A stretch of 64,000 bases of DNA from Moritella marina ATCC 15381 (GTDB lineage Bacteria > Pseudomonadota > Gammaproteobacteria > Enterobacterales > Moritellaceae), in contig NZ_CP044399.1 in the NCBI RefSeq assembly GCF_008931805.1, positions 62,001-126,000 of the forward strand, given 5' to 3'. Within the stretch, counting starts at the first letter, position 1, and every line of letters starts with the position of its first letter. Below the pieces are notes generated by a model. The model searched no databases, was not told where the DNA came from, and saw only the letters and a list, made by a program, of their open reading frames with translations. The position numbers and the translations under genes were made by a program. Positions 27,551-36,897 of this stretch are shown piece by piece.

Positions 27551-28054
27551 TTAGGCTTCGGTCATTTCAGACATTAAGGTAGGTGAAATTTTTGTCAGTG
27601 CGATATTAAATTTATCAAAATCGAGGTTTTCTGGTAATGCGAGCTTCAGTTTGGCGTAAAAACAATTATTATCCGATTGCCATAGGTCCTTACAATGCGT
27701 TGTTATCGCTTTTAATTCAATATTGTACTGTGTAAGCACTTGAGATACTTCATTAATAATGCCTGGTCTGTCAGAATCTTGAATAATGAGACAAGGTGAC
27801 TTATGCCAGACACTTTGGTTTTTACCTTCTGCGAAATTGATGGTCAGGCCTGGAATGAGGCTTAATGCTTCACATAAATCACGGTAATGTTCATCTTCAA
27901 CTGAAATTTGTAGAATGCCTGCAAATTGCCCGGCTAGCTCACTCATATTACTTGCTAACCAATTGCCCTTATGTTCGGCGACGACACGCGATAAATTATT
28001 GATGAGCCCAGATTTGTCATCACCAATAAGCGTTACGATAAGTTGTTTAAGCAT
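27551..28054 (-). CDS. GcvR-like two-ACT-domain regulator
   Basis: 167 residues made of two ACT domains (~1-75, LIVTLIGDDKSGLINNLSRVV; ~85-165, CLIIQDSDRPGIINEVSQVL). This is the arrangement of GcvR, the glycine-responsive repressor that binds GcvA. The first ACT keeps the usual D-x-x-G-L pattern. No gcv genes are near, so the partner and ligand are unknown. Minus-strand gene between narK and pstC; its 5' gap carries the pstC promoter on the other strand. Confidence 0.78.
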   Translation of the reverse strand: MLKQLIVTLIGDDKSGLINNLSRVVAEHKGNWLASNMSELAGQFAGILQISVEDEHYRDLCEALSLIPGLTINFAEGKNQSVWHKSPCLIIQDSDRPGIINEVSQVLTQYNIELKAITTHCKDLWQSDNNCFYAKLKLALPENLDFDKFNIALTKISPTLMSEMTEA

Positions 28055-28081
28055 TATTAAGCCTTATGTAATAAATTCGAT

Positions 28082-28120
28082 GCCGCATAATTATGATACG
28101 GCGTACTATAATTATGCGGC
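28082..28120. promoter_or_regulatory. 13-bp inverted repeat upstream of the gcvR-like gene
   Basis: GCCGCATAATTAT (28082-28094) and its perfect complement ATAATTATGCGGC (28108-28120), 13 bases apart, with a CGGCGTACTATA direct repeat overlapping. It lies 28 bases upstream of the minus-strand start and about 100 upstream of the pstC Pho box. A candidate operator or cruciform; no known regulator recognised. Confidence 0.55.
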
Positions 28121-28216
28121 GTACTATATGCAAATAGCGTGCATAAATATAGTGCTATTATCCCAATATCAGAACTTCGTCGAGCTAATGTGGAATATAT
28201 TTAACGTTGTTGCGGG

Positions 28217-28250
28217 ATGTCATATAACTGTCATATAAATTCCCTATAAT
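28217..28250 (+). promoter_or_regulatory. Pho box and minus-10 of pstCAB-phoU
   Basis: ATGTCAT (28217), ATAA, CTGTCAT (28228-28234) is a near-ideal Pho box; ten bases later is a perfect TATAAT (28245-28250). pstC starts 38 bases downstream. Confidence 0.88.
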
Positions 28251-28287
28251 CCCGTTGTGATTAATTACAGCTAAAGACGAGGAAGTG

Positions 28288-30498
28288 ATGGCTGAACAGT
28301 TTTCTTTAACGGTTGCGGGATCCCGCAAACGTTTACTTAAAGATAAACTTGCAGAATACGGTATTAAAATGGGTGGTGGTGTTGTACTAATGACACTGTT
28401 GTTAATATTTTTCTATCTATTGTATGTGGTTTATCCAGTTTTTGAATCTGCGAAAATAGAATCAAAAGCACAATACAGCCAATCTTTTGCTGGTAAAACC
28501 TATGCATTAGCAATGGAAGAGCAAAATGAAATTGCTTACCGTTATAGTGACTTAGGGATTAACTTCTTTAATACTACCGACCCAGATATGGCGTTGATGC
28601 AATATGCATTACCACAGCAAGCGACGTCGTTTGGCGAAAGTGGACCAACATCATTAGCGGTCGTTTTCGGTTTAAATGATGGTAATGCGATTGTTGCAGC
28701 TGCAGATTTCGACATTACATACCCAGACGATAAGCGTCTTATCACACCGCAAGTTGAGTTCCCATTTGGTGAGCAACCAATTGAAGTTGATAGTCAAGGG
28801 CAAGCATTAAAGCATGTTGCGATTGAAGTTGAAGGTGAAGATGCAGCTATTGTTGCTGTCACTGCCGACAATCGTGGTGTGTTGTTGCGTTACGTTGCTG
28901 AAGAAAACTTCATGACAGAAGAATTGGAGTGGAGCAGCGAAGCTATCGAATTGCCTTCAATGCCAATGGATGTTGAGCAAGTATTGCTAACTCCTAACTT
29001 CCGCTTCATCTTTATGCGTAGCGGTAACAAGCTCTCTATTTACGATATTCGTGATACTGATGATATTTCTATTGTTGAAGTGCTCGACATTAATGAACAC
29101 CAGCAGAATGTGACTCATGTTGCATTACTGACGGGCGCAAGTTCGTTATTGGTTGGTAATGACAACGGCGTAGTAAGTCAGTGGTTTGAAGTGGCGAAAG
29201 ATGGTGAGCGTAAGTTTACTAAGATCCGTCAGTTCGATGCTAAAGCAAGTGTTACTGATATTACCATTGAATATTCACGTAAAGGTTTCATGACTGTGGG
29301 TGCGGATAATAGCTTAAGTATTTTCCATACTACCGGTGAAGCAACATTATTACACCAAGACCTGAAAATGGGTTCCCTGCAACACGTTGCTATTTCTCCT
29401 CGCGCAAATGCATTTTTAGTGGAATCTGAACAGGGTATTGGTTTTTACAAGCTAAGCAATGAGCATCCAGAAGTAACGTGGAGCGCATTGTGGCAAGAAG
29501 TTTGGTATGAAGGTTACCCTGAACCAGATTATGTTTGGCAGTCAACATCAGCATCAGATGACTTTGAAGCAAAATTAAGCTTAGTGCCAATCACATTTGG
29601 TACCATTAAAGCGGCATTCTATGCGATGTTATTCGCGGTACCTATCGCGGTAGCGGGTGCGATTTATACTGCTTATTTCATGAATTCAGGTTTACGTAAA
29701 GTAATTAAACCAACCGTTGAAATAATGGAAGCGTTACCAACGGTTATCCTTGGTTTCCTTGCGGGTCTATGGTTAGCCCCGTTTGTGGAAATGCATTTGC
29801 CTGGGGTCATGATGATTGCGGTGTTGTTACCATTCTCCGCCGTTATGGTCGCTGCAATTTGGCATTTCTTACCACAATCATTTGTTAACCGTGTGCCACA
29901 AGGTGCGCACGTTATTATCCTATTACCGGTATTACTACTGGTTGGTTATTTATCGGTATTAGCAAGTCCGTTGGTTGAAGATTTAGTATTTGATGGTGAT
30001 GCACGTGCTTATATCAATGATATCTTTGGTTTCGACCAGCGTAACTCACTGATTGTTGGTATTGCGATGGGCTTTGCGGTTATTCCGACTATTTTCTCTA
30101 TCGCTGAAGATGCAATCTTTAGTGTACCAAAGCATTTAACGCAAGGTTCGTTAGCATTGGGTGCGACGAGCTGGCAGACACTGGTTAAAGTGGTATTGCT
30201 CACGGCGAGTCCTGGTATTTTCTCTGCCGTGATGATGGGCTTAGGCCGTGCGGTTGGTGAAACCATGATTGTATTAATGGCAACCGGTAACACCCCTGTA
30301 ATGGACTTTAATATCTTCTCAGGTATGAGAACATTAGCAGCCAATATTGCGGTAGAAATGCCTGAATCAGAAGTGGGTAGTTCACATTATCGCGTACTGT
30401 TCTTAGCGGCATTCGTACTGTTTGTACTGACGTTTGTATTCAACACACTTGCGGAATACGTGAGACAGCGTTTACGTGAAAAATACAGCGCTATTTAA
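28288..30498 (+). CDS. pstC: Phosphate ABC transporter permease PstC, long form
   Basis: Inner-membrane permease of the Pst importer. 736 aa, over twice the ~319 aa of E. coli PstC. One N-terminal membrane helix (~28-52) is followed by ~380 extra residues with WD40-like beta repeats (for example LLVGNDNGVVSQWF and FMTVGADNSLSIFHTTG), which would lie in the periplasm. The permease domain is C-terminal (~440-735), with EAA loop TQGSLALGATSWQTLVKV. ATG at 28288 preferred over the overlapping GTG at 28285, as GAGGA would be too close to the GTG. Long forms occur in Vibrio and Shewanella. Confidence 0.92.
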   Translation: MAEQFSLTVAGSRKRLLKDKLAEYGIKMGGGVVLMTLLLIFFYLLYVVYPVFESAKIESKAQYSQSFAGKTYALAMEEQNEIAYRYSDLGINFFNTTDPDMALMQYALPQQATSFGESGPTSLAVVFGLNDGNAIVAAADFDITYPDDKRLITPQVEFPFGEQPIEVDSQGQALKHVAIEVEGEDAAIVAVTADNRGVLLRYVAEENFMTEELEWSSEAIELPSMPMDVEQVLLTPNFRFIFMRSGNKLSIYDIRDTDDISIVEVLDINEHQQNVTHVALLTGASSLLVGNDNGVVSQWFEVAKDGERKFTKIRQFDAKASVTDITIEYSRKGFMTVGADNSLSIFHTTGEATLLHQDLKMGSLQHVAISPRANAFLVESEQGIGFYKLSNEHPEVTWSALWQEVWYEGYPEPDYVWQSTSASDDFEAKLSLVPITFGTIKAAFYAMLFAVPIAVAGAIYTAYFMNSGLRKVIKPTVEIMEALPTVILGFLAGLWLAPFVEMHLPGVMMIAVLLPFSAVMVAAIWHFLPQSFVNRVPQGAHVIILLPVLLLVGYLSVLASPLVEDLVFDGDARAYINDIFGFDQRNSLIVGIAMGFAVIPTIFSIAEDAIFSVPKHLTQGSLALGATSWQTLVKVVLLTASPGIFSAVMMGLGRAVGETMIVLMATGNTPVMDFNIFSGMRTLAANIAVEMPESEVGSSHYRVLFLAAFVLFVLTFVFNTLAEYVRQRLREKYSAI

Positions 30499-30525
30499 TC
30501 TAAGGCTTGTAATTAGGATATTAAA

Positions 30526-32172
30526 ATGAAAAATTGGTTTCGCTCAGGATCGCCTTGGATATGGATGACAGGTGGTGCTGTAAGCATAAGTTTAATTGCA
30601 GTACTTGGTTTGTTAATGTTGATCGCATGGCGTGGTCTGACTTACTTCTGGCCAAGTGCGATACATGAATTTAATGTAGAGTTAGAAGATGGCTCGAATC
30701 GTGTTGTTATTGGTGAAATTTACGACCGTGAAGTCGTACCAATTCAACGTTTACTTGAAGCGGGTGTCAAGATTGACCCCACGTTAGAAACGGTTGAGCG
30801 TATCTTGGTTAAAACTGGTAACCGTGAGTATGTTGATTTAGATTTCAGCTGGTTATTGGGGACGGCTATCACGAAACAGACGACACCTGCTGCAGTTGCT
30901 GTGTTTGAACGTTTCAATAATGGTAATTTTTATGGTTACCCCATTGCTATCGAAGAAGCGGGAACAAAGAAAACCTTAACTTCAGCGTTGCAATTAGAAA
31001 CCTTAATTGACCGTGCTGTTGCGTTAAACGACAAAGCACAAGATCTGCAGAAAGGTAAAATTAGTTCTGTAAACTACGAGTTAGAGCGTATTCGTTTAAA
31101 GCTGCGTAGTTATGAACTAAAAGGTGAACTGACTAGCGAAATTGAAAGTAAATACAATAAGATATCTGAAGGACTGCGTGCTGAATATCAAATTCATGAA
31201 GCGCAATTATTTAGTTATCGTGACCAAGCTAATCGTGATGCTGTTATCGTAAAAGACATGCGTGGTGAGGAAGTGCGTATTCCATTATCCAACGTGTTGG
31301 AAGTGACTTACCCGAATGATATGGGTATCGTCAGCAAAATTACACATTGGTTTGGCAACCTGGGCAGCTTTGTGACGAGCGACCCACGTGAAGCAAATAC
31401 GGAAGGCGGTGTATTCCCTGCCATCTTTGGTACTATCTTCATGGTGATGTTGATGGCTGTTATTGTGACGCCATTGGGTGTTGTTGCGGCTATTTACCTG
31501 CATGAATATGCACCGAAAAACGGTGTGACTAAAATGATCCGTATTGCGGTGATTAACCTTGCTGGTGTGCCATCAATTGTATACGGTGTATTTGGTCTGG
31601 GTTTCTTTGTTTACATGTTAGGTGGTTCGATTGATGAGCTCTTCTATCCTGAATCATCACCATCACCGGTATTTGGTTCGCCAGGTGTATTATGGTCGGC
31701 ATTAACGCTGGCTATTTTAACGCTACCGGTTGTGATTGTATCAACGGAAGAAGGCTTATCACGTATTCCAACATCATTACGTCAAGGTTCGCTGGCACTG
31801 GGTGCAACGAAGTTTGAAACGTTATGGCGTATTATTGTGCCAATGGCGAGTCCGGCGATTATGACGGGTCTGATTCTGGCTGTTGCCCGTGCTGCTGGTG
31901 AAGTTGCACCATTAATGCTGGTGGGTGTCGTTAAACTTGCACCGACATTACCGGTTGATATGAACTTCCCGTATGTTCACGTCGAACGTAAGTTCATGCA
32001 CTTAGGCTTCCACATTTATGATGTTGGTTTCCAGAGTCCAAACGTTGAGGCGGCACGACCACTTGTTTATGCCACGTCGTTCTTATTAGTGACAGTTATT
32101 ATCGGTCTCAACTTAACGGCAATTGGTGTGCGTAACCATTTACGCGAAAAATTCAAGAACTTAGAACTATAG
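30526..32172 (+). CDS. pstA: Phosphate ABC transporter permease PstA, long form
   Basis: Second permease of the Pst importer. 548 aa (E. coli 296). N-terminal membrane helix (~15-38), then about 240 extra residues with a charged, probably coiled-coil stretch (~165-225, KISSVNYELERIRLKLRSY) before the permease helices (~295-540). EAA loop RQGSLALGATKFETLWRI near residue 420. The insert parallels that of PstC, so the two may build a joint periplasmic structure; this is inference. 27-base gap after pstC. Confidence 0.92.
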   Translation: MKNWFRSGSPWIWMTGGAVSISLIAVLGLLMLIAWRGLTYFWPSAIHEFNVELEDGSNRVVIGEIYDREVVPIQRLLEAGVKIDPTLETVERILVKTGNREYVDLDFSWLLGTAITKQTTPAAVAVFERFNNGNFYGYPIAIEEAGTKKTLTSALQLETLIDRAVALNDKAQDLQKGKISSVNYELERIRLKLRSYELKGELTSEIESKYNKISEGLRAEYQIHEAQLFSYRDQANRDAVIVKDMRGEEVRIPLSNVLEVTYPNDMGIVSKITHWFGNLGSFVTSDPREANTEGGVFPAIFGTIFMVMLMAVIVTPLGVVAAIYLHEYAPKNGVTKMIRIAVINLAGVPSIVYGVFGLGFFVYMLGGSIDELFYPESSPSPVFGSPGVLWSALTLAILTLPVVIVSTEEGLSRIPTSLRQGSLALGATKFETLWRIIVPMASPAIMTGLILAVARAAGEVAPLMLVGVVKLAPTLPVDMNFPYVHVERKFMHLGFHIYDVGFQSPNVEAARPLVYATSFLLVTVIIGLNLTAIGVRNHLREKFKNLEL

Positions 32173-32272
32173 ACTCGTAACGATTACGTTCGGTTATAGA
32201 TAGGCTCTATTGGGTTCTAAACATAGAAAATGGAAAGCAGCTGCTTAAGTGGCTGCTTCAATAGGAAAGAAA

Positions 32273-33091
32273 ATGATTGATATGAGTTCAAATTTGACTG
32301 ATGTAGTAAGCCTAGATGTAAATAACTTATCTGCAGCAGACACAGCATTAGAAATTAAAAACTTAGATTTATTCTATGGTGACAAGCAAGCTTTGTTTGA
32401 TGTGAGTATGAAAATACCGAAAAAACAAGTCACCGCTTTCATTGGCCCGTCTGGTTGTGGTAAATCAACGCTATTACGTTGTATTAACCGCATGAATGAT
32501 TTAGTTGATATTTGCCATATCAAAGGTGACATTAACTTACACGATAAAAATATTTATGACCGTGATGTTGATGTTGCAACACTGCGCCGTAATGTCGGTA
32601 TGGTGTTCCAGCGTCCTAATCCATTCCCTAAATCGATTTATGAGAATGTGGTTTATGGTTTACGCTTACAAGGTATCAACGACAAACGTCGTTTAGATGA
32701 AGCGGCTGAATCTTCATTACGTGGCGCTGCGATCTGGGATGAAGTAAAAGATCGTTTACACGAGAATGCATTCGGTCTATCTGGTGGTCAGCAACAACGT
32801 TTGGTTATTGCCCGCGCCATTGCGATTGAACCAGAGATCCTATTGCTGGATGAACCAACATCGGCACTGGATCCGATCTCTACACTGGTTATTGAAGAGT
32901 TGATCACCGAACTGAAGAAAAAATTCACCGTTGTTATCGTAACGCATAACATGCAACAGGCTGCGCGTGTATCAGACCATACTGCATTTATGTATATGGG
33001 TAAGCTTGTTGAGTATTCAGACACAAACACGTTATTTACCACACCCGCTAAAAAGCAGACAGAAGATTATATTACGGGTAAATACGGTTAA
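32273..33091 (+). CDS. pstB: Phosphate ABC transporter ATPase PstB
   Basis: Cytosolic ATPase that powers phosphate import. 272 aa with Walker [10 protein letters not shown] (58-66), Q loop [10 protein letters not shown], signature LSGGQQQ (169-175), Walker [13 protein letters not shown] and switch VTHNMQQ. The ATG at 32273 is preceded by AGGAAAG; a GTG at 32249 would add eight residues without a site. The ~25-residue N-terminal leader before the ATPase core is longer than E. coli. Lies in pstCAB-phoU. Confidence 0.96.
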   Translation: MIDMSSNLTDVVSLDVNNLSAADTALEIKNLDLFYGDKQALFDVSMKIPKKQVTAFIGPSGCGKSTLLRCINRMNDLVDICHIKGDINLHDKNIYDRDVDVATLRRNVGMVFQRPNPFPKSIYENVVYGLRLQGINDKRRLDEAAESSLRGAAIWDEVKDRLHENAFGLSGGQQQRLVIARAIAIEPEILLLDEPTSALDPISTLVIEELITELKKKFTVVIVTHNMQQAARVSDHTAFMYMGKLVEYSDTNTLFTTPAKKQTEDYITGKYG

Positions 33092-33115
33092 TTTAAGTTT
33101 CATTAAGGAAAAAAA

Positions 33116-33823
33116 ATGGATAATTTAACATTAGGCCGTCATATTTCTGGCCAATTTAATGCAGAGCTAGAAAGCATTCGTAACCAAGTGATGGTCATGG
33201 GGGGCTTGGTTGAAGAGCAGTTAAATTCAGCAATTGAAGTATTATCGTCGCAAGATATGGATGTGGCGAACAAGATCATCGACACAGATAAAAGCGTCAA
33301 CTCAATGGAAGTGGCGATTGATGAATCTTGTACGCGTATTATTGCAAAGCGTCAACCAGCGGCAAGTGATTTACGTCTTGTTATGGCAATCATTAAAACC
33401 ATTACCGACTTAGAACGCATTGGTGATGTGGCTGACCGTATTGCCCGCACTGTGATTGAAAACCGTAACAAAAAATCGCCACCACTAGTAAGCATGGAAA
33501 ATATGGGGCGTCATACGGTTAAAATGTTGCATGATGTACTGGATGCTTTCGCGCGTATGGATGTTGATGCGGCGTTTAAAGTATATCAAGAAGATGTCAA
33601 AGTTGACCGTGAATACGAAAGTATTATTCGCGAATTAATGACGTACATGATGGAAGATCCACGTTCAATTCCACAAGTACTGAATGTACTTTGGTGTGCT
33701 CGTGCACTCGAGCGTGTTGGTGACCGTTGTCAGAACATTTCTGAATACATTATCTACTTCGTTAAAGGTAAAGATATTCGCCATATTAATCACGATGAAG
33801 TGAGAGATTTACTGTCCAAATAG
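33116..33823 (+). CDS. phoU: Phosphate signalling regulator PhoU
   Basis: Peripheral protein that links Pst transport to PhoR inhibition. 235 aa with two three-helix repeats, each with the metal-binding E/D-x-x-x-D region ([23 protein letters not shown] ~85-107; [19 protein letters not shown] ~197-215). Last gene of the operon, 24 bases after pstB, followed by a terminator. Confidence 0.97.
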   Translation: MDNLTLGRHISGQFNAELESIRNQVMVMGGLVEEQLNSAIEVLSSQDMDVANKIIDTDKSVNSMEVAIDESCTRIIAKRQPAASDLRLVMAIIKTITDLERIGDVADRIARTVIENRNKKSPPLVSMENMGRHTVKMLHDVLDAFARMDVDAAFKVYQEDVKVDREYESIIRELMTYMMEDPRSIPQVLNVLWCARALERVGDRCQNISEYIIYFVKGKDIRHINHDEVRDLLSK

Positions 33824-33856
33824 GCGCGTTATATTCTGCCTTTCAGTAAGTGATTT

Positions 33857-33892
33857 AAGCCTTGTTTATCAATAGATAAGCAAGGCTTTTTT
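33857..33892 (+). terminator. Rho-independent terminator after phoU
   Basis: AAGCCTTGTTTATC pairs with GATAAGCAAGGCTT (one G-T pair) around AATA, then six T. Ends the pst operon. Confidence 0.9.
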
Positions 33893-34024
33893 GTTTCTTT
33901 GCATAAATATACAGACAACCAGAATGAAATAGCATTACAGATTGATTTTACTTTACAAGCCTGACCAGCGTGCGAATATATGCGTTATTAACTTGAAGAT
34001 ATATTAATTGATAAGGATATAGGG

Positions 34025-34930
34025 ATGCATTCTGCACTGACGGCTAGCGATGGCCGCGAGATCAAATTGTTTGCTTGGTTACCAGAACAAGAAATCCGTC
34101 ACGTCATGGTATTAAGCCACGGAATGGCCGAGCATATACAGCGTTACACAGGGTTTGCTTTGGCGTGTAATGCGGCTGGTATTGCAGTGTACGGTGCTAA
34201 TCACCGAGGCCATGGTGATGACGCTTCCGTCTTAGGGCATTACGCTGATGATAACGGTTGGCAGAAAGTGATCAGCGATTTAGACCTTATTGTTGATGAT
34301 GTTGCGGCGCGTCATGATGTACCCTTGGTCTTATTTGGTCATAGTATGGGCTCTTTTATTGCACAGCAATATGCGATCTTGAATGGCAGTAAGCTGAGTG
34401 GTTTAGTGCTCAGTGGCTCTAATTACCAAAACCCTATTATGTATAAATTAGCTATCTTGGTCAGTCAAATTGAAAAAATGCGTATTGGTGCGCGTTCACC
34501 GAGTCGTTTTTTAGATTTTGTTTCATTTGGCGCATTCAACAGTAAATTCAAACCAACACGTACCGCATCGGACTGGTTAAGTCGTGATCCGGTGCAAGTC
34601 GATAAATATATCAATGATGATTATTGTGGTTTTCCTTGCTCGCCACAATTTTGGTTAGACTTTATGTCTGGGTTAATCAGTATCAGCCAAAAATCAGAGA
34701 TAGCTAAAATACCCAATCAATTACCTATCTCTATTTTTAGTGGCGATAAAGATCCGGTTGGTTTACAAGGTAAAGGCGTATTAGCATTGGCGCAGCACAT
34801 TACAACGAATGGTTGTGAGAATGTACACTTTAAGCTTTATCCTGATGGCCGTCATGAGATGTTGAATGAGTCGAACGCGAGTGAGGTATTTAAGGATGTA
34901 ACAGATTGGGTTACAGCAAAGGTTAGCTAA
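34025..34930 (+). CDS. Alpha/beta hydrolase, lysophospholipase/monoacylglycerol lipase type
   Basis: 301-residue cytosolic hydrolase_4-type protein. Catalytic triad visible as Ser107 in FGHSMGS, Asp243 in SGDKDPVG and His277 in DGRHEML. The oxyanion-region SHGMAEHIQRY and ANHRGHG motifs are those of PldB/monoglyceride-lipase relatives. No signal peptide. ATG at 34025, behind AAGGATATAGGG. Between phoU and aceB with gaps on both sides, so probably its own unit. The substrate cannot be told from sequence. Confidence 0.82.
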   Translation: MHSALTASDGREIKLFAWLPEQEIRHVMVLSHGMAEHIQRYTGFALACNAAGIAVYGANHRGHGDDASVLGHYADDNGWQKVISDLDLIVDDVAARHDVPLVLFGHSMGSFIAQQYAILNGSKLSGLVLSGSNYQNPIMYKLAILVSQIEKMRIGARSPSRFLDFVSFGAFNSKFKPTRTASDWLSRDPVQVDKYINDDYCGFPCSPQFWLDFMSGLISISQKSEIAKIPNQLPISIFSGDKDPVGLQGKGVLALAQHITTNGCENVHFKLYPDGRHEMLNESNASEVFKDVTDWVTAKVS

Positions 34931-34985
34931 TTTGTTTCGTTAATATAGACTTCATATGAAAGCACATTTCACTTCACTATTTATG

Positions 34986-35005
34986 TCAGTATTTACTGAC
35001 TTTTA
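34986..35005 (+). terminator. Short hairpin between the hydrolase gene and aceB
   Basis: GTCAGTA / TACTGAC perfect 7-bp arms around TT, then TTTT. It may end the hydrolase transcript or be an operator in the aceB control region; the T run is short. Confidence 0.45.
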
Positions 35006-35026
35006 AAAAAGTGAAAAGCTATAATT

Positions 35027-35049
35027 TGACACTGTGTCATTAGTGTGAA
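35027..35049 (+). promoter_or_regulatory. Palindrome overlapping a minus-35-like TTGACA upstream of aceB
   Basis: TGACACTGTGTCA at 35028-35040 is a perfect palindrome about a central T and overlaps TTGACA at 35027-35032. A protein bound here would probably repress. I found no good minus-10 (AATATG at 35050), so the promoter call is weak; the palindrome is clear. Confidence 0.5.
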
Positions 35050-35196
35050 ATATGTTGCATTTATGGGTAACTTGTTGCAATGTGTAGTTAGAGAAAGCAA
35101 TTCGTACACATGTTTAAAACATTGGGACGTTATTTTTCCAGCGTTTAAATAGTGTCGAATTGTTGTCAACACACATTATTTCAACGGAGTGAAACT

Positions 35197-36813
35197 ATGA
35201 CTGCCAATACCCAGTCTCATGAAACAGGTTCTCTGATTTTCCATGGGGAAATCAACCAAGAACAACAACAGATTCTAAATCCTGCAGCAGTTGCTTTGTT
35301 GACTGAGTTAGTCGAAAAATTCGCTCCTCAAGTTGATGAGTTACTAAACCAACGCGTGAAGAAACAAGCGCGTATGGATGCTGGTGAATTACCAGATTTC
35401 CTACCTGAAACTGCCCATATCCGTGAAGGCGATTGGAAAATTCAAGGTATCCCTGCAAAACTTCAAGACCGTCGCGTAGAAATTACTGGTCCAGTTGACC
35501 GTAAGATGGTGATTAATGCATTAAACGCACGCGTTAAAGTATTTATGGCTGATTTCGAAGATTCATTCGCCCCAACATGGGCGGGTGTATTAGATGGCCA
35601 AGTTAATTTACGTGACGCAGTAAACGGCACTATTGAATATACTAACCCTGCCAACGGTAAACATTATAGCTTAGATGAAGATCCTGCGACGCTTATCTGT
35701 CGTGTACGTGGTCTGCATCTACCAGAAAAACACATCACTTTTAACGGTAAAATTGTACCGGGCTGTTTAGTTGACTTTGCTCTGTTCTTCTCGAATAACT
35801 ACGAAGAACTGTTAGCAAAAGGCGCTGGTCCTTATTTCTATGTGCCTAAACTACAAAGTCATCATGAATCTAAATGGTGGAGCGAAGTATTTAGCTATGC
35901 AGAAGATAAAGTAAACCTAGCACGCGGTACGATCAAAGCAACATTATTGATTGAAACGATTCCAGCTGTATTTGAAATGGAAGAGATCCTGTATAGCATG
36001 AAAGAGCACATCGTTGCTCTTAACTGTGGTCGTTGGGATTACATCTTTAGCTACATTAAAACGCTGCGTAAGCATGCTGACCGTGTACTACCAGATCGCC
36101 ATTCAGTAACGATGGATAAAACTTTCCTTAGCGCTTACTCACGTTTACTCATCAGAACATGTCATAAACGTGGCGCACTTGCGATGGGCGGTATGGCTGC
36201 GTTTATTCCAGCTAAAACAGCAGAAGAAAACGATAAAGTATTAACCAAAGTAACCGCAGATAAGACCTTAGAAGCGCAAAATGGTCACGATGGTACTTGG
36301 GTTGCTCACCCTGGCCTTGCTGATACAGCGATGGGCGTGATGAACGAATACATTGGTGAAGGTAATGCCAACCAAATTCAAGTCAGTCGTGCCGATGATG
36401 CCCCTGTCACTGCTGCGGAACTATTGCAACCGTGTGATGGCGAACGTACTGAAGCGGGCATGCGTTTAAATATTCGTATTGGTGTTCGTTATATGGAAGC
36501 ATGGATCTCGGGTAATGGTTGTGTGCCTATTTATGGCCTAATGGAAGATGCTGCAACAGCTGAAATCTCTCGTGCATCAATTTGGCAGTGGATCCAACAC
36601 GGTAAAACCTTAAGCAACGGTAAAGTTGTAACAAAAGAATTATTCAGCCAATTATTACAAGAAGAACTTGTGGTTATTCGTGACGAAGAAATTGGTGTTG
36701 AAGCTTACGAAAATAGCCGTTTTGCAGAAGCGTCTAAATTGTTTGAAGAATTAACAATCAGTGATCACCTTGCTGAGTTCTTAACGCTTCCTGGTTACGA
36801 TTTCTTAGATTAG
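35197..36813 (+). CDS. aceB: Malate synthase A
   Basis: Condenses glyoxylate and acetyl-CoA to malate in the glyoxylate shunt. 538 aa (E. coli 533). Family landmarks: EGDWKIQGIPAKLQDRRVEITGP, MADFEDSFAPTW (metal/glyoxylate region ~125), VCRVRGLHLPEKH, ALNCGRWDYIFSYIKTL and NGHDGTWVAHPGLADTAM, with GNGCVPIYGLMEDAATAE near the catalytic Asp. ATG at 35197 follows CGGAGTG; the longer in-frame start at 35152 lacks a site and homology. It is 84 bases upstream of aceA in one operon. Confidence 0.96.
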   Translation: MTANTQSHETGSLIFHGEINQEQQQILNPAAVALLTELVEKFAPQVDELLNQRVKKQARMDAGELPDFLPETAHIREGDWKIQGIPAKLQDRRVEITGPVDRKMVINALNARVKVFMADFEDSFAPTWAGVLDGQVNLRDAVNGTIEYTNPANGKHYSLDEDPATLICRVRGLHLPEKHITFNGKIVPGCLVDFALFFSNNYEELLAKGAGPYFYVPKLQSHHESKWWSEVFSYAEDKVNLARGTIKATLLIETIPAVFEMEEILYSMKEHIVALNCGRWDYIFSYIKTLRKHADRVLPDRHSVTMDKTFLSAYSRLLIRTCHKRGALAMGGMAAFIPAKTAEENDKVLTKVTADKTLEAQNGHDGTWVAHPGLADTAMGVMNEYIGEGNANQIQVSRADDAPVTAAELLQPCDGERTEAGMRLNIRIGVRYMEAWISGNGCVPIYGLMEDAATAEISRASIWQWIQHGKTLSNGKVVTKELFSQLLQEELVVIRDEEIGVEAYENSRFAEASKLFEELTISDHLAEFLTLPGYDFLD

Positions 36814-36827
36814 AAATTTTTGGAGTA

Positions 36828-36851
36828 GGGCGGGGTTAGTTTATCTCGCCG
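36828..36851 (+). other. Hairpin between aceB and aceA
   Basis: GGCGGG and CTCGCC (one G-T pair) around about 10 bases. Such intercistronic hairpins can give different mRNA stability for the two genes; there is no T run for termination. Confidence 0.4.
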
Positions 36852-36897
36852 TGTTCTTGTTGTATCAAGTATTAAAATAATTATTAAGGGAATAAAA

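Noticed and set aside
35152-35196. Longer N-terminus of malate synthase
   Set aside because: Adds 15 residues not in the family; the ATG at 35197 has a proper CGGAGTG site.
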